In this document: positions 7,051 to 8,255 of the stretch, piece by piece
Position numbering within the stretch: position 1 is the stretch's first letter
How the letters are laid out: each line of letters starts with the position of its first letter
NCBI GenBank assembly: GCA_949127695.1
Contig: CASBQH010000498.1
Coordinates: 1-8,255 of the forward strand
From: Synechococcales cyanobacterium PMM_0073
GTDB lineage: Bacteria > Cyanobacteriota > Cyanobacteriia > Elainellales > Elainellaceae
Direction of reading: 5' to 3'
Length of the DNA: 8,255 nt
The notes under the pieces: generated by a model
The model's database searches: none
Told to the model about the DNA's origin: nothing
The model's input: only the letters and a program-made list of their open reading frames with translations
Translations under genes and position numbers: made by a program

Positions 7051-8090
7051 ATGGCCGAACGATCGCAACGAGCTACCGCAGAAGGAATTCAGAAACTCCG
7101 CCGCGCTATCAATCACAATGGCTGGAAGCAGGAGGAGATAAGGGTTGAGCTTGGTTTACAGACGCGCCAGCCCATCACGCAGGTATTAGCAGGACGGCCA
7201 ATTGAGCGTGCAACCTTTGAAGAGCTTTGTCATTTGCTAGAGCTTCCCATTGAAGAGATTGCTGCGACTGAAGATGAGCTAGTCAAGCAAACTGCTGACA
7301 TTACGGCTCTCGTTCAGGCAACCAGAGCAAAAATTCATTCCCAAGTTCAAGAGCAATGCGGCACGATGCGCGTTCTTGACATGACGCAGCCGATTGGGCT
7401 AGGCAATATCTATACCAACGTCAACATTCTGGAGCGGCTGTCGAGAACCAAAGGCTTAAAGACGGTTGAGCTGATGCGCGATGCAGGGCTAGCGACCTTT
7501 GATCGGTTTCTGTTGGGCGAAGTTAAACAGGAGCGGATTCCTGGACTGGAAGCGGTTGAGCGGTTCTCGAAGCTGATGATTTTGGGTAGACCGGGCGCTG
7601 GGAAAACGACGTTTTTGAAGCATCTGGCAATTGAGTTCATCAACGGCAATTTTCGCGCAGATTATGTTCCGGTCTTTGTTGTGCTGAAGTCTTTTGCAGA
7701 GGCAGATGAGCACAGCCTAGCCTGTTGAGCTATTTGAATCAGCTAGTTCCGCAGGCAGAGTCGATTTTAGAAGCAGGCAGAGCTTTGATCTTGCTGGATG
7801 GCTTGGATGAAGTCAAAGAAATTGATGGCGATCGGGTGCTTCGGCAAATCCGCGATTTCTCTAGCAAGTTCTCTGCCAATCAGTTCGTGATTACCTGCCG
7901 GATTGCGGCTCATGAATATACCTTCGAGCAGTTTACTGAAATTGAAGTTGCTGATTTTGATTCGGTGCAAATTGCCGATTTTGTGGGCAAATGGTTCGCC
8001 TGCCGTGATGATTCGGTCAAAGCAAAGCGATTTCTGGAAAAGCTAGAGAAGAATGAAAAACATCAAAATCATTGTCAAGAAGCATTCTGA
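7051..8090 (+). pseudogene. Broken HTH-NACHT STAND NTPase (frameshifted and truncated)
   Basis: Family members are signal-transducing STAND ATPases; some bacterial NACHT proteins act in anti-phage defence. The first part, 7051-7728 (225 codons), starts with an HTH-like domain (about 10-70: GIQKLRRAI, GWKQEEI, TRQPITQVLAGRPIERATF). A conserved linker follows (QEQCGTMRVLDMTQPI, IYTNVNILE, ERIPGLEAVERFSKLM), then Walker A GRPGAGKTT (179-187). The frame ends at TGA 7726-7728. The NACHT domain continues in another frame from 7725 with Walker B LILLDGLDEV, sensor-1 VITCR and FVGKWF, and stops at 8090. Deleting one copy of the AGCCT duplication (7714-7723) joins both frames as ADEHSLLSYLNQ and gives about 344 residues. 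Even repaired, it would lack the C-terminal helical and sensor domains (family members usually exceed 700 residues): NACHT similarity fades at about 8056. Transcription could start from the 96-bp region before it; no Shine-Dalgarno precedes the ATG. A sequencing error at the frameshift cannot be excluded. Confidence 0.88.
7714..7723 (+). repeat. 5-bp tandem duplication (AGCCT x2) causing the NACHT frameshift
   Basis: AGCCT at 7714-7718 is repeated immediately at 7719-7723. Removing either copy turns the premature Ala-Cys-stop into Ser-Leu-Leu-Ser-Tyr-Leu and links the Walker A half to the Walker B half in one frame. The duplication is therefore the simplest cause of the break. It could come from replication slippage, or be a target-site duplication left after a transposon excised. 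Confidence 0.8.
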
Positions 8091-8133
8091 TTATTATGAA
8101 TTCCACCATCAGCCCCATTTTGAATCGCCTTAA
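8053..8133 (+). pseudogene. Possible remnant of a HicB-like antitoxin 5' end
   Basis: An ATG at 8053 opens a 26-codon frame that begins MKNIKIIVKKHSDYY, then loses sense and stops at 8131-8133. The first 15 residues recall the N-terminal strand of HicB-family antitoxins (pattern MKxIKIIVEKHxDGYVAYP), but the match stops at about 8097 and no HicB core follows. It overlaps the end of the NACHT frame and begins almost exactly where NACHT similarity stops, so it may mark a recombination junction. The call rests on memory of a short motif and could be chance. Confidence 0.25.
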
Positions 8134-8205
8134 ACAAGGATACCTGTCTAGGTGTTAAATCCAGGTGAGAGAATATATTACACCGGGTCTAATTCGTCTA
8201 GAATT

Positions 8206-8224
8206 GCTTATAGAATAAGCTTTT
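8206..8224 (+). terminator. Terminator-like hairpin GCTTAT-AGA-ATAAGC with TTTT
   Basis: A perfect 6-bp stem (8206-8211 with 8215-8220) with a 3-nt loop is followed by four T residues. The stem is AT-rich and the T-tract is short, so termination would be weak at best. A second small inverted repeat, AATTC/GAATT (8191-8205), lies directly upstream. The surrounding 8134-8255 shows no coding frame I can support. Confidence 0.3.
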
Positions 8225-8255
8225 CAGGACTTTCCAGTCTGAGACAAACAGGATA

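Noticed and set aside
7700..7740. Programmed ribosomal frameshift joining the two NACHT frames
   Set aside because: I see no slippery heptamer or downstream stem at the junction, and the tandem AGCCT duplication accounts for the shift directly. The gene also lacks its C-terminal domains, which fits decay.
8221..8255. Insertion-sequence terminal repeat at the right edge
   Set aside because: The start resembles cyanobacterial element ends only over a few bases, and the partner end and any transposase would lie outside the window, so it is mentioned only as a possibility in a finding.

Overview
The window looks like cyanobacterial chromosome. Four things point there: a lumen-type CtpA protease of the kind that matures the photosystem II D1 protein, an RTX surface protein with a C-terminal domain I know mainly from cyanobacteria, an HTH-NACHT protein of a cyanobacterial type, and one exact HIP1 octamer (GCGATCGC, 1050-1057) with several near matches. 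A filamentous, Leptolyngbya-like host is plausible, but I cannot fix the genus from sequence alone.

Layout. (1) 2-2122, plus strand: the 3' part of an HlyB-type type I secretion ABC exporter. It is cut by the window start, and its C39-like peptidase domain has Thr where the catalytic Cys should be. (2) 2411-3742, plus: a 443-residue protein made of an L-type-lectin-like domain, a short RTX repeat block and a cyanobacterial C-terminal domain. It is a good candidate cargo for the exporter. A perfect 20-bp palindrome (2325-2344) lies in its leader. (3) 3757-4998, minus: an HD-domain phosphohydrolase, convergent with the RTX gene and directly downstream of (4) 5000-6244, minus: ctpA. (5) 6245-6699: a 455-bp stretch with no convincing gene. 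It holds two back-to-back hairpins whose loops are complementary. (6) 6700-6939, minus: a small protein with two predicted membrane segments, divergent from (7) 7051-8090, plus: a broken HTH-NACHT STAND NTPase gene. (8) 8053-8255: a short stretch resembling the start of a HicB-like antitoxin, then unassigned sequence with a terminator-like hairpin.

How the parts relate. The exporter and the lectin/RTX protein fit a secretion module that places an adhesive or sugar-binding protein outside the cell. CtpA and the HD protein form a probable two-gene unit, although a functional link is not evident. The NACHT locus is decayed. Its first break is fully explained by a 5-bp tandem duplication (AGCCT AGCCT, 7714-7723), and removing one copy restores the reading frame through Walker A, Walker B and sensor 1. 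It then ends abruptly before the usual C-terminal helical and sensor domains. I see no intact novel system. The most interesting parts are the NACHT remnant with its divergent small membrane gene, the non-catalytic C39 exporter next to its probable cargo, and the paired hairpins.
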